Origin: Desulfobacterales bacterium
GTDB lineage: Bacteria > Desulfobacterota > Desulfobacteria > Desulfobacterales > JAHEIW01
NCBI GenBank assembly: GCA_030145015.1
Contig: JAQYWI010000087.1
Span: 1-22,012, forward strand
Direction of reading: 5' to 3'
Length of the DNA: 22,012 nt
Numbering within the stretch: position 1 is the first letter of the stretch; each line of letters starts with the position of its first letter. Both the position numbers and the translations under genes were made by a program. Of the stretch, positions 9,295 through 17,800 are shown in pieces. The notes under the pieces are model-generated. The model was not told the DNA's origin, searched no databases, and worked only from the letters and a program-made list of their open reading frames with translations.

Positions 9295-10162
9295 ATGGAC
9301 CATCATTAAGCTGGTTCAGTGGGCCACAACCTACTTTAGCAATCACGATATCGACAGCCCCCGGGCGACTGCCGAAATTCTTTTAGCGCATGTCTTAAAT
9401 ACCAGGCGGATTGATTTATATTTACGATATGATCAGCCGCTGATTCCAGCTGAACTGGAACGTTTTAAAGCCTTGATCAAACGCAGACTGAACCGCGAGC
9501 CTGTGGCTTACATTCTGGAGAGCAAGGAATTTTGGTCGATGGATCTGCAGGTCACAAGGGACGTTCTAATACCCCGGCCGGAGACCGAATGCCTGGTTGA
9601 AAAAGCACTGGAATTGCTGGCGTTGGATTCAAATCCGGAGTCCAAACTCATCTTGGAACTGGGAACAGGTTGCGGAGCGGTAATCCTGGCTCTGGCATCA
9701 GAAAATCCGCGGCACGCTTATTGGGCCACCGATATTTCCATAAGTGCCATTCGAATTGCCCGGCAAAATGCCCGGCAGAATGACCTTGATGGAAAGGTTC
9801 ATTTTATTATCGGTGATTGGTTTGCGCCGCTGCGCTCAAAACCGGGCTTGTTTGATTTGATCGTTTCAAATCCACCCTATATCAAATCTGAGGATCTGAC
9901 CCGACTTCAGCCGGAAATTCATGCCTATGAGCCCCTTTTGGCGTTGGATGGCGCTGCAGACGGTCTGCATTGCTTGCGGCATATTATTCAATCAGCGTAT
10001 CTTTTTCTGAACCCCCGGGGGGTGATCATCTTAGAAATCGGACATGATCAGAAAGCGCCTCTCAAACGAATGATCGCCGAATGCGGTCAATATGAAGAAG
10101 TCGACTTTTATCAAGATTACAGTGGTTATGATCGCATATTGCAGATGAAGAAAAAGGCCTGA
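9263..10162 (+). CDS. prmC: Release factor glutamine methyltransferase PrmC (HemK)
   Basis: 299 aa. PrmC methylates the Gln of the GGQ motif in release factors using S-adenosylmethionine, so its substrate is encoded by the preceding gene. N-terminal helical domain (to about 90), RPETE (105-109), SAM-binding ELGTGCGAV (132-140), TDIS, and NPPY (203-206), the motif that holds the target amide, followed by [13 protein letters not shown]. The ATG at 9263 lies inside prfA (32-nt overlap), suggesting translational coupling; no strong Shine-Dalgarno is seen. Confidence 0.96.
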   Translation: MQNQTKRRLPEWTIIKLVQWATTYFSNHDIDSPRATAEILLAHVLNTRRIDLYLRYDQPLIPAELERFKALIKRRLNREPVAYILESKEFWSMDLQVTRDVLIPRPETECLVEKALELLALDSNPESKLILELGTGCGAVILALASENPRHAYWATDISISAIRIARQNARQNDLDGKVHFIIGDWFAPLRSKPGLFDLIVSNPPYIKSEDLTRLQPEIHAYEPLLALDGAADGLHCLRHIIQSAYLFLNPRGVIILEIGHDQKAPLKRMIAECGQYEEVDFYQDYSGYDRILQMKKKA

Positions 10163-10263
10163 TGGCTAAATCCGTAAGCATTAAAATTAAAAGAAAAAAC
10201 TGTTGCGGAGCCTGATAGAATTTGTTATCTGAAGTAGATTTTTTATCACACACGTCGCTGGGT

Positions 10264-10299
10264 CTGCTTCCCGGTGCTTTCATTGAAAGTTAGAAGCAG
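10264..10299 (+). promoter_or_regulatory. Two-part hairpin in the rpsB leader
   Basis: Outer stem CTGCTTC (10264-10270) with GAAGCAG (10293-10299), and inner stem CTTTC (10277-10281), loop ATT, GAAAG (10285-10289), with small internal loops between. It lies about 50 nt upstream of the rpsB start in a 184-nt gap. S2 represses its own operon in enterobacteria through a leader structure; a similar role here is inference. It has no U-run, so it is not a standard terminator of prmC. Confidence 0.4.
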
Positions 10300-10346
10300 G
10301 ATTTATGGCGGCGGAGGAAAAAACCGAGTAATGAAGGGAGAAAAAA

Positions 10347-11282
10347 ATGGCTTATGTAACCATGAAAGAACTGCTTGAGGCCGGGGTTCACTTTGGTCAC
10401 CAGACCAAACGCTGGAACCCTAAAATGAAGCCCTATATTTTTGGGGCTCGCAACGGGATTTACATCATTGATCTTCAAAGAACCGTTTCCATGTTCAAAA
10501 CAGCCTACGATTTTATCCAGAATACGGTGGCTGAGGGCAAATCGGTTCTCTTTGTCGGCACCAAAAAGCAGGCACGGGAATCCATCTATGAAGAGGCCAA
10601 TCGATGCGAAATGTTTTATGTGCATAATCGTTGGCTGGGCGGCATGTTAACAAATTTCCAGACGATTCGACAAAGTATTAATCGCTTGAATTACCTCAAT
10701 GATATCCAAAATGACGAATCCATCAACCTGTTCCCCAAAAAAGAACGATTGAAGCTGGGTAAGGAGCGCGTAAAACTGGATAACAACCTTGGCGGTATTC
10801 GAACCATGAACGGCCTGCCCGGAGCCATATTTGTAGTGGATCCGAAAAATGAGATGATTGCGGTTCGAGAGGGCCAACGGCTGAATATCCCGATTGTGGC
10901 GGTCGTTGACACCAATTGTGATCCTGATGAGATTGACTATATCATTCCGGGCAACGATGATGCGATTCGGGCCATTCGGCTGATAACCTCTAGAGTCGCC
11001 GATGCGTGCAATGCCGGCCGAGCGCGTTACGAAGAAAAAATGCAGGCGGAAGCCGATAAAGAAGTTGAAGAGGAATCCGAGATTGCGGTCGCCAGCGCCG
11101 ATTTGAAGCCGGGCGAGCGCAAAGTGATATCGGACGGAACAGAGGGGCCGGTGGTGGAAATCATCCGCAAGACGGATGCAGAGCCAGAAGCTGTATCTGA
11201 AGAAGGCGAGTCTGTTGAGGATCTGGAGTCGGGAACCGAGGAACCAAAAGATCCTTCTAAAGAAGAGATAGCGGGAGAATAA
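10347..11282 (+). CDS. rpsB: Small ribosomal subunit protein uS2, with acidic C-terminal extension
   Basis: 311 aa; ordinary bacterial uS2 is about 230-260. Residues 1-235 match the family throughout ([69 protein letters not shown]). uS2 binds the 30S subunit late in assembly and helps hold uS1. After about residue 236 comes a tail of about 75 residues rich in Glu, Ser and Asp, probably disordered. Shine-Dalgarno AAGGGAG lies well placed. The stop is 2 nt before tsf, so the two form one translation unit. Confidence 0.96.
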   Translation: MAYVTMKELLEAGVHFGHQTKRWNPKMKPYIFGARNGIYIIDLQRTVSMFKTAYDFIQNTVAEGKSVLFVGTKKQARESIYEEANRCEMFYVHNRWLGGMLTNFQTIRQSINRLNYLNDIQNDESINLFPKKERLKLGKERVKLDNNLGGIRTMNGLPGAIFVVDPKNEMIAVREGQRLNIPIVAVVDTNCDPDEIDYIIPGNDDAIRAIRLITSRVADACNAGRARYEEKMQAEADKEVEEESEIAVASADLKPGERKVISDGTEGPVVEIIRKTDAEPEAVSEEGESVEDLESGTEEPKDPSKEEIAGE

Positions 11283-11284
11283 AA

Positions 11285-11884
11285 ATGGCAGAGATTAACG
11301 CAGCAATGGTAAAACAGCTCCGGGAAAAAACAGGCGCCGGAATGATGGATTGTAAAAAGGCCCTTTTGGAAGTTAATGGCGATATGGATAAAGCGCTTGA
11401 GTTCCTCAGAAAGAAAGGTCTGGCCACCGCCCAAAAGAGAGCCGGCCGTGCCATGACCGAAGGAGCGATTCAATCCTATATCCACATGACGGGTAAGCTG
11501 GGTGTAATGGTCGAGGTGAATTGTGAGACGGACTTTGTGGCAAAAAATGAAGATTTTAAAGAATTTGCCAAAAATATCGCCATGCATATTGCAGCCAGCA
11601 ATCCTTTGGGAATAAAACCGGAAGATATTCCTGAAGAAATTGTTGAGAGTGAAAAAGATATCTATCGGGCCCAGGCCCTGGATATGGGAAAACCTGAAAA
11701 TATCCTTGATAAAATTGTCGAGGGCAAACTCAAAAAATTTTATGAGGATAATTGTTTGCTGAATCAGCCATTTGTGCGCGATCCGGACATTTCGGTCGCG
11801 GATCTGATGAATGAATTGATCGCTAAAATCGGTGAAAACATCACCATAAAGCGATTTGTTCGTTACCAAATTGGAGAATCTTAA
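11285..11884 (+). CDS. tsf: Translation elongation factor Ts
   Basis: 199 aa, the short EF-Ts form with one core subdomain (as in Thermus), compared with about 283 aa in E. coli. EF-Ts exchanges GDP for GTP on EF-Tu. The N-terminal UBA-like domain [19 protein letters not shown], the EF-Tu-contacting TDFVA (82-86) in [15 protein letters not shown] and the C-terminal coiled-coil/core region are recognisable. It starts 2 nt after rpsB with GGGAGA as its ribosome-binding site. Confidence 0.96.
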   Translation: MAEINAAMVKQLREKTGAGMMDCKKALLEVNGDMDKALEFLRKKGLATAQKRAGRAMTEGAIQSYIHMTGKLGVMVEVNCETDFVAKNEDFKEFAKNIAMHIAASNPLGIKPEDIPEEIVESEKDIYRAQALDMGKPENILDKIVEGKLKKFYEDNCLLNQPFVRDPDISVADLMNELIAKIGENITIKRFVRYQIGES

Positions 11885-11887
11885 ATC

Positions 11888-12601
11888 GTGAGTCAGCCGC
11901 AATACAAACGCGTTGTGTTAAAATTGAGCGGCGAGGCCTTGATGGGAGACCAGGATTTCGGCATCAGTCCGGATATGATAAAGTACGTGGCCGGAGAGGT
12001 TCAATCCTGCGTTGATCTTGGCGTGCAAACCGCTATCGTTGTCGGTGGCGGCAATATTTTTAGGGGTATTGCCGCAAGCTCCTTCGGGATGGACAGAGCA
12101 TCCGCTGATCATATGGGAATGCTGGCAACGGTCATCAACAGTCTGGCCTTGCAGGACGCTTTGGAGAAAAGTGGTCTTGAAACGCGGGTGCAAAGCGCTA
12201 TTTCCATGCATGAAGTCGCCGAGCCTTATATTCTGCGCCGGGCAGTCCGTCACCTGGAAAGAGGGCGGGTGGTAATTTTTGGTGCGGGTACCGGCAATCC
12301 TTATTTTACAACCGACACCGCTGCAGTTTTACGGGCGCAGGAGGTTCATGCAGAAATCCTTTTAAAGGCCACCAAGGTAGACGGGCTTTATGATTCCGAT
12401 CCGGTTAAAAACAAGAGCGCCAAGATGATTAAAGAAATCAGCTACATGGGGGTTCTAGAAAAGCAGCTCAAGGTTATGGATATGACCGCAATCTCCCTTG
12501 CCATGGATAACAATCTTCCTCTGGCTGTTTTTAATTTAAAGGCAAAGGGGAATATAAAGAAGGTTGTTTGTGGGGAAGACATCGGTACTCGTATTTCTTA
12601 G
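11888..12601 (+). CDS. pyrH: UMP kinase
   Basis: 237 aa, normal for bacterial hexameric UMP kinase of the amino-acid-kinase fold, which makes UDP from UMP for pyrimidine nucleotide supply. Motifs: [69 protein letters not shown]. The start is GTG at 11888, 3 nt after tsf, with GGAGA inside the tsf end; no nearer ATG fits. The order rpsB-tsf-pyrH-frr is widely conserved. Confidence 0.97.
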   Translation: MSQPQYKRVVLKLSGEALMGDQDFGISPDMIKYVAGEVQSCVDLGVQTAIVVGGGNIFRGIAASSFGMDRASADHMGMLATVINSLALQDALEKSGLETRVQSAISMHEVAEPYILRRAVRHLERGRVVIFGAGTGNPYFTTDTAAVLRAQEVHAEILLKATKVDGLYDSDPVKNKSAKMIKEISYMGVLEKQLKVMDMTAISLAMDNNLPLAVFNLKAKGNIKKVVCGEDIGTRIS

Positions 12602-12626
12602 AAAAGCATCATCTAACGTATTTTAG

Positions 12627-12656
12627 TTGCTGGGAAGCTTAAATTCTTGATATAAT
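12627..12656 (+). promoter_or_regulatory. Candidate internal promoter for frr
   Basis: TTGCTG (12627-12632), 18-bp spacer, perfect TATAAT (12651-12656) preceded by TGA, giving an extended -10 (TGnTATAAT). It lies in the 108-nt pyrH-frr gap and would allow frr-uppS expression apart from rpsB-tsf-pyrH. Confidence 0.55.
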
Positions 12657-12715
12657 GCGTTCGTAAGTTAAAGGCCCATTGAAAAATAAAAAAAACAAGA
12701 TCGAGGTGGATGGCG

Positions 12716-13273
12716 ATGATCGATGATCTATATCAAGAAACCAAGGAAAGTATGGTTAAAACCATAGAGGCTCTCAAAAGAGAACTGCAGCGCATCCGAA
12801 CGGGTAGGGCTTCTCTATCCGTTCTCGATGGTATTAAAGTGGACTATTACGGCACCTCGACACCGCTTAATCAGATGGCCACCCTTGCCGTACCGGAAAG
12901 TCGGCAGATTACGATCCAGCCTTGGGATGCATCGGTGATCAAAGACATCGAGAAAGCGATTTTAAAATCCGACCTGGGACTTACACCTTCCAATGATGGC
13001 AAGATTTTACGGATCTCCATACCTCCACTTACTGAAGAGCGACGCAAAGAACTGGTTAAAGTTATCCATAAAATTTGCGAGGACCACAAAGTTACGACTC
13101 GCAACATCCGACGCGATTCAAATGATCTGTTGAAAAGCTTGAAAAAAGACGGTGACATATCAGAGGATGAGGCTTTTCGATCCCAGGATGAGGTTCAAAA
13201 AATAACCGATGCGCACATTAAGCTTATCGATGAATGCTATTCCGAAAAAGAGAAAGAAATCCTTGAATTCTAG
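12716..13273 (+). CDS. frr: Ribosome recycling factor
   Basis: 185 aa from the ATG at 12716. RRF splits post-termination ribosomes together with EF-G. The long three-helix bundle and the inserted beta/alpha domain are evident: RIRTGRASLSVLDGIKVDYYG, PLNQMATLAVPESRQITIQPWD, SDLGLTPSNDGKILRISIPPLTEERR, and RNIRRDSND. An earlier ATG at 12710 gives 187 aa, but GAGGTGG directly abuts it; from 12716 the spacing is a normal 6 nt and the length equals that of E. coli RRF. Confidence 0.95.
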   Translation: MIDDLYQETKESMVKTIEALKRELQRIRTGRASLSVLDGIKVDYYGTSTPLNQMATLAVPESRQITIQPWDASVIKDIEKAILKSDLGLTPSNDGKILRISIPPLTEERRKELVKVIHKICEDHKVTTRNIRRDSNDLLKSLKKDGDISEDEAFRSQDEVQKITDAHIKLIDECYSEKEKEILEF

Positions 13274-14006
13274 TTCATCTTCCGCCGACCCCGAAGACCT
13301 TGATAAACACAAGCTGCCCAAACATATCGCCATTATCATGGATGGCAACGGCCGCTGGGCGAAAAAACACCTTTTATCCCGCATTAAAGGACACGAAAAG
13401 GGCTCGGAAGCGGTTCGAACGATCGTTCGGGCGTGTCGTGAATTCGAAATTGCCTATCTGACGTTGTACGCCTTTTCGACGGAAAACTGGCAACGGCCAC
13501 AGCGCGAGATCGATGCCCTGATGACCCTCCTCATAAAATTCTTAAAATCCGAACAAAAGGAACTTCTGGAGAATGACATCCGTCTACATGGAATCGGCCA
13601 AATTGAGCGGTTGCCCGCAGCTGTCCAGCAAGCGCTGCACGAGACCATGGATCTTACCAAAAACAATTCCGCGCTTCAGTTAAATCTGGCATTAAGCTAC
13701 GGCGGTCGGGCAGAGCTTGTCCATATGGCCCAAGAGATTGCCAAAAAGTCAAAAAACGGCGCAATTGATCCGGATACCATCTCCCCCGAAATTGTGGAGG
13801 CCCATTTATATACCAAAGGGATACCGGATCCGGACTTGTTGATCCGCACCAGCGGGGAGATGCGAATCAGCAATTTTTTGCTGTGGCAGATTGCCTATTG
13901 TGAAATTTATGTGACTTCGACCTTTTGGCCGGATTTCGGCAAGGATGAGTTTTACGAGATCCTGAAGGACTATCAGCAGCGGGAGCGCAGGTTCGGCCGG
14001 GTCTAG
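13263..14006 (+). CDS. uppS: Isoprenyl transferase (undecaprenyl diphosphate synthase)
   Basis: 247 aa from TTG at 13263. UppS condenses isopentenyl diphosphate onto farnesyl diphosphate in cis to build the C55 carrier for peptidoglycan and surface sugars. Motifs: IIMDGNGRWA with catalytic Asp27, GHEKGSEA, LYAFSTENWQRP, DLLIRTSGEMRISNFLLWQ and EIYVTSTFWPDF. The frame runs back to an ATG at 13209 inside frr, but that start has no Shine-Dalgarno, overlaps frr by 65 nt and adds non-conserved residues; TTG 13263 gives the normal length with an 11-nt overlap. The start stays uncertain. The TAG stop coincides with the first bases of the inserted hairpin repeat at 14004. Confidence 0.92.
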   Translation: MNSSSSSADPEDLDKHKLPKHIAIIMDGNGRWAKKHLLSRIKGHEKGSEAVRTIVRACREFEIAYLTLYAFSTENWQRPQREIDALMTLLIKFLKSEQKELLENDIRLHGIGQIERLPAAVQQALHETMDLTKNNSALQLNLALSYGGRAELVHMAQEIAKKSKNGAIDPDTISPEIVEAHLYTKGIPDPDLLIRTSGEMRISNFLLWQIAYCEIYVTSTFWPDFGKDEFYEILKDYQQRERRFGRV

Positions 14007-14285
14007 TATTGTTTCCTTTATTTAATTTACATAAGCTCGATTTGTTGAATAAATCTATTTTTTTTAAATAAAGTCGATTAAATCCCAAATAACAAAACTC
14101 AAATACCAAACAAATTTCAAAAACCAATGAACTAAATCCCAAACATGTTTGAATCATTGGAGTTTCGAATTTGGATATTGTTTGTTATTTGTTTATTGGT
14201 ACTTGGAATTTTCTTCATTCAAGCACTTAACCGGACTTAGATATACCACACCACCTTGGTAATTTATTTGTGGGTCACGACACTA
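14004..14285. repeat. Foldback repeat element, copy 1 (MITE-like, about 282 bp)
   Basis: The whole uppS-cdsA gap is one imperfect palindrome centred on AAACATGTTT (14141-14150), whose midpoint matches the midpoint of the element. The ends are TAGTATTGTTTCC on the left and, inverted, TAGTGTCGTGACCCACAA on the right, with TA at both extremities. It aligns end to end with the reverse complement of 17801-18083: a 47-nt stretch (14167-14213 against 17873-17919) differs at 4 positions. It has no coding potential, so any mobility would need an outside transposase. The left end overlaps the uppS stop codon. Confidence 0.8.
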
Positions 14286-14343
14286 TTTGCCCCGATAAAC
14301 CCATAGAATTAACTATTGAATATTAAGGAAATCGACCTATCCC

Positions 14344-15150
14344 ATGCACCTTAAACGTTGGATAACCGGGCTTGTTGCCTTGCCGATCCTTATTTTCCTG
14401 GTTTACAAAGGCGGTTTCCTTTTTACGACCCTGATCAGCCTCGCCGGTTTAGTTGCCCTGTGGGAGTATTATCGCATTGTGTTCAACGCTGAAGCCAGGC
14501 CGATATCCAGGATCATTCTTTACTGGGGCTATGGGGTCAGCTTCGTTTTGATCTGGTCGACCTTTTTAGAGGGACCGGGTCTCACTTTGAACGTTATGGG
14601 GTTAAATCTTCTCGTCGTCGCCTTGATTTCCCTGTTTCAGTTTAAAACGGATCGCTCGGTTTTAGAGGTGATCACCAGACAGCTTCAAGGGCTAATCTAT
14701 ATTCCGGTCTTGCTTTCATTTTTAATTCTCATCCGGGAAGGCAGTTCCGGCATGATCTGGATATTTCTTTTACTGGCGGTTATTTTCGCCGGTGATACCA
14801 GTGCTTATTATGCCGGGTCTTATTTGGGACGACACAAGTTGAGTCCAGCGGTCAGCCCCGGGAAAACGATCGAGGGATCAATTGGCGGGCTGGCTGGCAA
14901 TCTGGTTGTCGGAGCGATTGGAAAATACTTTTTTCTGTCTGCAATGCCCTGGGGCTTATGTCTTTTATTCTTTATTGTCGTCGGAGTTGCCGGTCAGGTG
15001 GGTGATTTGTTTGAATCAGAATTGAAGCGTTCATCGGGGATAAAAGATTCCGGCGGAATTCTACCCGGTCATGGTGGCGTCCTTGATCGGATCGACGCTC
15101 TTTTATTTGCTTCACCGGTGGCTTATGTTTTTATTCGGTTTATAATTTAA
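14344..15150 (+). CDS. cdsA: Phosphatidate cytidylyltransferase (CDP-diglyceride synthase)
   Basis: 268 aa, an integral inner-membrane protein of typical length. CdsA makes CDP-diacylglycerol from phosphatidate and CTP, the branch point for all membrane phospholipids. Several hydrophobic helices are visible (for example 8-20, 26-42, 58-74, 86-99, 117-131, 136-150, 201-218). The family signature lies at 225-251: SELKRSSGIKDSGG, then PGHGGVLDRID, including the metal-binding Asp residues; SPGKTIEG (171-178) is also conserved. The ATG has AAGGA about 13 nt upstream, a rather long spacing. It is part of the uppS-cdsA-dxr-rseP run. Confidence 0.95.
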   Translation: MHLKRWITGLVALPILIFLVYKGGFLFTTLISLAGLVALWEYYRIVFNAEARPISRIILYWGYGVSFVLIWSTFLEGPGLTLNVMGLNLLVVALISLFQFKTDRSVLEVITRQLQGLIYIPVLLSFLILIREGSSGMIWIFLLLAVIFAGDTSAYYAGSYLGRHKLSPAVSPGKTIEGSIGGLAGNLVVGAIGKYFFLSAMPWGLCLLFFIVVGVAGQVGDLFESELKRSSGIKDSGGILPGHGGVLDRIDALLFASPVAYVFIRFII

Positions 15151-15245
15151 GGTTACGGGTTACGGGTTGCGGGTTACGAGTTAAGAGTTGCGTGTCGCGA
15201 GTTCAGGCTTTTTAACGCGTAACGCGAAACACGTAACGCGCAACT
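15151..15245. repeat. GTTACGGGTTGCGG word repeat, fold-back, after cdsA
   Basis: Starting at the first base after the cdsA stop, degenerate units of GTTACGG / GTTGCGG / GAGTTGCG repeat to about 15202. After a short spacer with TTTTT, complementary units AACGCGTAACGCGAAACACG follow to 15245. The two arms can fold on each other. No ORF and no U-run after the second arm, so a simple terminator is not supported. It fills most of the cdsA-dxr gap. Confidence 0.7.
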
Positions 15246-15308
15246 ATTGGTTAAACGGTTTATAGCTCGTTTTCTAGAATCATGGCGTAATATCTTATTC
15301 AGCTAATT

Positions 15309-16472
15309 ATGAAAAACCTCTCCATACTAGGATCTACCGGTTCCATCGGGTGCAATGCGTTGAAGATTGTTGAAATGTTTCCGCAACGATTTTGCGTAAA
15401 AGCCCTGGCCGCTAAAACCAATACGGATCTGCTGGCCAAACAAATTGAACAATTTGCCCCCGAATTGGCAGTTGTCTATGACGCCGACAGCGCTCAGCAG
15501 TTAAAGCAAAAGCTTGCAACCGGAACAAAGGTCGAGATTCTTTGCGGAGATGAAGGCTACCGGGCGGCGGCCAGCGACGGCGGGGTGGATATCGTCCTTA
15601 CGGCAGTGGTTGGCGCTGCCGGCCTGGTGCCGACCCTGGCAGCTATCGAAGCCGGCAAGACGATTGCCCTGGCCAACAAAGAAACCCTTGTCATGGCCGG
15701 CGAGATTGTTACAATGAAAGCAGCCCGGAAGGGCGTGCAGATCCTGCCGGTGGACAGTGAACACAGCGCCATTTTTCAGTGTCTTCAGGGTCATCGCAAA
15801 GCGGATTTAGCCCAAATCCTGCTAACCGCCTCGGGCGGCCCGTTTTTAAACCTGCCGTTGGACCAGTTTTCCAATATCTCAACGGCGCAAGCCTTAAACC
15901 ATCCCAACTGGGACATGGGGCCTAAAATTACGGTTGATTCGGCCACCCTGATGAACAAAGGGTTGGAAGTCCTTGAGGCCAAATCGCTTTTCGACGTCTC
16001 TGAAGACATGATTGAGGTGGTCATTCACCCCCAGAGTATCATCCATTCGATGGTGGCCTACCAGGACGGCGCCGTTATGGCCCAACTCGGGATACCGGAT
16101 ATGAAAGCGGCCATTGCCTATGCCTTGTCCTATCCGGAGCGGCTGCCTCTAAATCAGCCGTTGCCGGATTTTTCAGGTGAACAGGATCTAACGTTTCAAA
16201 AACCGGATCTATCAAAATTTCCCTGTCTGGCATTGGCGTTTCAGGCTTGCAGGGTTGGCAAAACCATGCCGGCGGTGTTAAATGCCGCCAATGAAGTAGC
16301 GGTAAATGCGTTTCTAACAGGCAAAATTTCTTTTACCGATATCGCCCGGATTGTCGACAAAGCAATGCAAGCGCATGCTGTCAACCCAAAGCCGGAGCTT
16401 TCCGATATTCTCGCAGCCGACCGGGAGACGCGCAAAAAGGCCGCAGATTTGATTAACAACATCCAGACCTAG
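15309..16472 (+). CDS. dxr: 1-deoxy-D-xylulose 5-phosphate reductoisomerase
   Basis: 387 aa, full length. Dxr converts DXP to methylerythritol 4-phosphate with NADPH, the committed step of the MEP isoprenoid pathway, feeding UppS made from the same gene run. NADPH-binding GSTGSIG (8-14), LANKETLVMAGE (121-132), PVDSEHSAIFQ (147-157) with metal ligands Asp149 and Glu151, TASGGPF, HPNWDMGPKITVDSATLMNK with Asn216 and Lys217, Glu220, and the flexible active-site region around HPQSIIHSMV are all present. Target of fosmidomycin in this family. The start lacks a clear Shine-Dalgarno, but it begins exactly at the conserved KNLSILGSTGSIG. Confidence 0.97.
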   Translation: MKNLSILGSTGSIGCNALKIVEMFPQRFCVKALAAKTNTDLLAKQIEQFAPELAVVYDADSAQQLKQKLATGTKVEILCGDEGYRAAASDGGVDIVLTAVVGAAGLVPTLAAIEAGKTIALANKETLVMAGEIVTMKAARKGVQILPVDSEHSAIFQCLQGHRKADLAQILLTASGGPFLNLPLDQFSNISTAQALNHPNWDMGPKITVDSATLMNKGLEVLEAKSLFDVSEDMIEVVIHPQSIIHSMVAYQDGAVMAQLGIPDMKAAIAYALSYPERLPLNQPLPDFSGEQDLTFQKPDLSKFPCLALAFQACRVGKTMPAVLNAANEVAVNAFLTGKISFTDIARIVDKAMQAHAVNPKPELSDILAADRETRKKAADLINNIQT

Positions 16473-16482
16473 TCGATTAAAA

Positions 16483-16624
16483 TTGGAATGGTGGGCACGA
16501 AGTGAAGCTTTAGCGCTATGATGGAATGGTGGAATGTTGGGTTTGAAGGAATTCTTTCTATTCAATATGGTTGTTTCAGCCCAGGCTACCCATTATTCCA
16601 TTGTTCCAATATTCCATTATTCCA
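16483..16624. repeat. TGGAATRRTGGAAT word repeat, fold-back, after dxr
   Basis: Degenerate TGGAATGGTGG units (16484-16494 and 16522-16541) are followed by the complementary CCATTATTCCA-type units (16589-16624). The arms fold to a hairpin of about 20-bp imperfect stem with a loop near 48 nt. The same word occurs once more upstream of rho (6270-6297). It begins about 10 nt after the dxr stop. The motif GAAGCTTTAGCGCTATGATGG between the words resembles the hairpin near 6155. Confidence 0.7.
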
Positions 16625-16697
16625 GTTGAACCTGATCCGGAAGGGTTATAAAATTACATAATTTCAATATATTATAGAAATTTCGAGACATTGAGCT

Positions 16698-17795
16698 ATG
16701 GGTACATCACTATTATCGTTTGTCATTGTGCTGGGAGTTCTCGTTTTTTTCCATGAATTCGGCCATTTTCTCATGGCCCGATTTTTCGGTGTCGGGGTTG
16801 AAAAGTTTTCGCTCGGTTTTGGTCCGCGGTTACTTGGAAAGAAGATCGGCAGGACCGACTACCGTTTATCGGCCATTCCCCTTGGCGGTTACGTCAAGAT
16901 GGTGGGCGAAGAACCGGATGCCGAGGTTGATGCGGCTGATATTCCGGTCTCGTTCACCCATAAGCACGTCGTTAAACGGATGTGTATCGTGGCAGCCGGT
17001 CCTATTTTCAATATTCTTTTGGCCATAATTATATTTTTCGGCATTTTTCTGATTTCGGGCACATTCACCTTAAAACCTTCTGTTGGCACGGTTCGAGATG
17101 AATCGCCGGCATTTGCCGGTGGAATAAAAGAAGGGGATCTGATTACGGTAATTGATGGCGTGCCCGTATCCAGCTGGCAGGATATGACGGAAATCATCGG
17201 CGCCAGTAACGGGAAAACCCTGGAAATAACGGTCCGGCGGGAAGGTGCGGATCGGGTTTTTCGAATTACACCCGAACTGATTCCCGCAAAAAATGTATTC
17301 GGCGAGGATATAAAGCGGTTTATCATCGGTATCAGCGCATCAGGCGACACCTATGCTGAAGATTTGAATCCTTTGCAGGCTTTTGCCGAAAGCCTCATAC
17401 AGACTTACAGAATTACTGAACTGATGGTGGTTATCATCGGCAAGCTAATCACCGGCGATATATCCACAGACACCATCGGCGGACCGATCATGATTGCCAA
17501 AATGGCAGGCGATCAGGCCAAATCAGGGATCGAGAACCTGATATTTTTTATCGCCTTGATCAGTGTTAATCTGGCGATTATCAATCTGCTGCCCATCCCC
17601 ATCCTTGATGGCGGCCACTTGCTCTTCTTTTTTATTGAAGCGATTAAGGGACATCCGGTTAGCCTGAAAGTACGTGAAGTCGCCCAGCAAATCGGCTTAT
17701 TTATCATCATTTTGCTGGTTATCCTGGTCTTTTATAATGACATTTTCAGATATAAAGACGATATTCTAAAATTTTTTCAGGGTATTTTTAGCTAG
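16698..17795 (+). CDS. rseP: Site-2 protease RseP, membrane zinc metalloprotease
   Basis: 365 aa, multi-spanning inner-membrane protein. Zinc motif HEFGH (His19, Glu20, His23) in the first membrane helix, GFGPRLL and GGYVKMVGE typical of the family, a single PDZ domain at about 128-190 (SPAFAGGIKEGDLITVIDG), and the second active-site motif NLLPIPILDGG with Asp304. C-terminal membrane helices follow. E. coli RseP (450 aa) has two PDZ domains; the one-PDZ form is usual elsewhere. By family, it cuts anti-sigma factors inside the membrane during envelope stress and may clear leftover signal peptides. Weak GAG ribosome-binding site. A copy of the foldback repeat starts 6 nt after the stop. Confidence 0.95.
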   Translation: MGTSLLSFVIVLGVLVFFHEFGHFLMARFFGVGVEKFSLGFGPRLLGKKIGRTDYRLSAIPLGGYVKMVGEEPDAEVDAADIPVSFTHKHVVKRMCIVAAGPIFNILLAIIIFFGIFLISGTFTLKPSVGTVRDESPAFAGGIKEGDLITVIDGVPVSSWQDMTEIIGASNGKTLEITVRREGADRVFRITPELIPAKNVFGEDIKRFIIGISASGDTYAEDLNPLQAFAESLIQTYRITELMVVIIGKLITGDISTDTIGGPIMIAKMAGDQAKSGIENLIFFIALISVNLAIINLLPIPILDGGHLLFFFIEAIKGHPVSLKVREVAQQIGLFIIILLVILVFYNDIFRYKDDILKFFQGIFS

Positions 17796-17800
17796 CCCTC

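Noticed and set aside
11027..11902. Long minus-strand ORF (291 aa) opposite rpsB and tsf
   Set aside because: It lies fully antisense to two certain genes; its Ser- and Phe-rich composition mirrors their codons and no family is recognisable.
13209..13262. Upstream ATG start for uppS
   Set aside because: It would overlap frr by 65 nt with no Shine-Dalgarno and adds residues that are not part of the family; TTG 13263 gives a normal length.
15151..15245. CRISPR-like array
   Set aside because: Repeat words are only 6-8 nt, degenerate and without unique spacers of fixed length; no cas genes are nearby.
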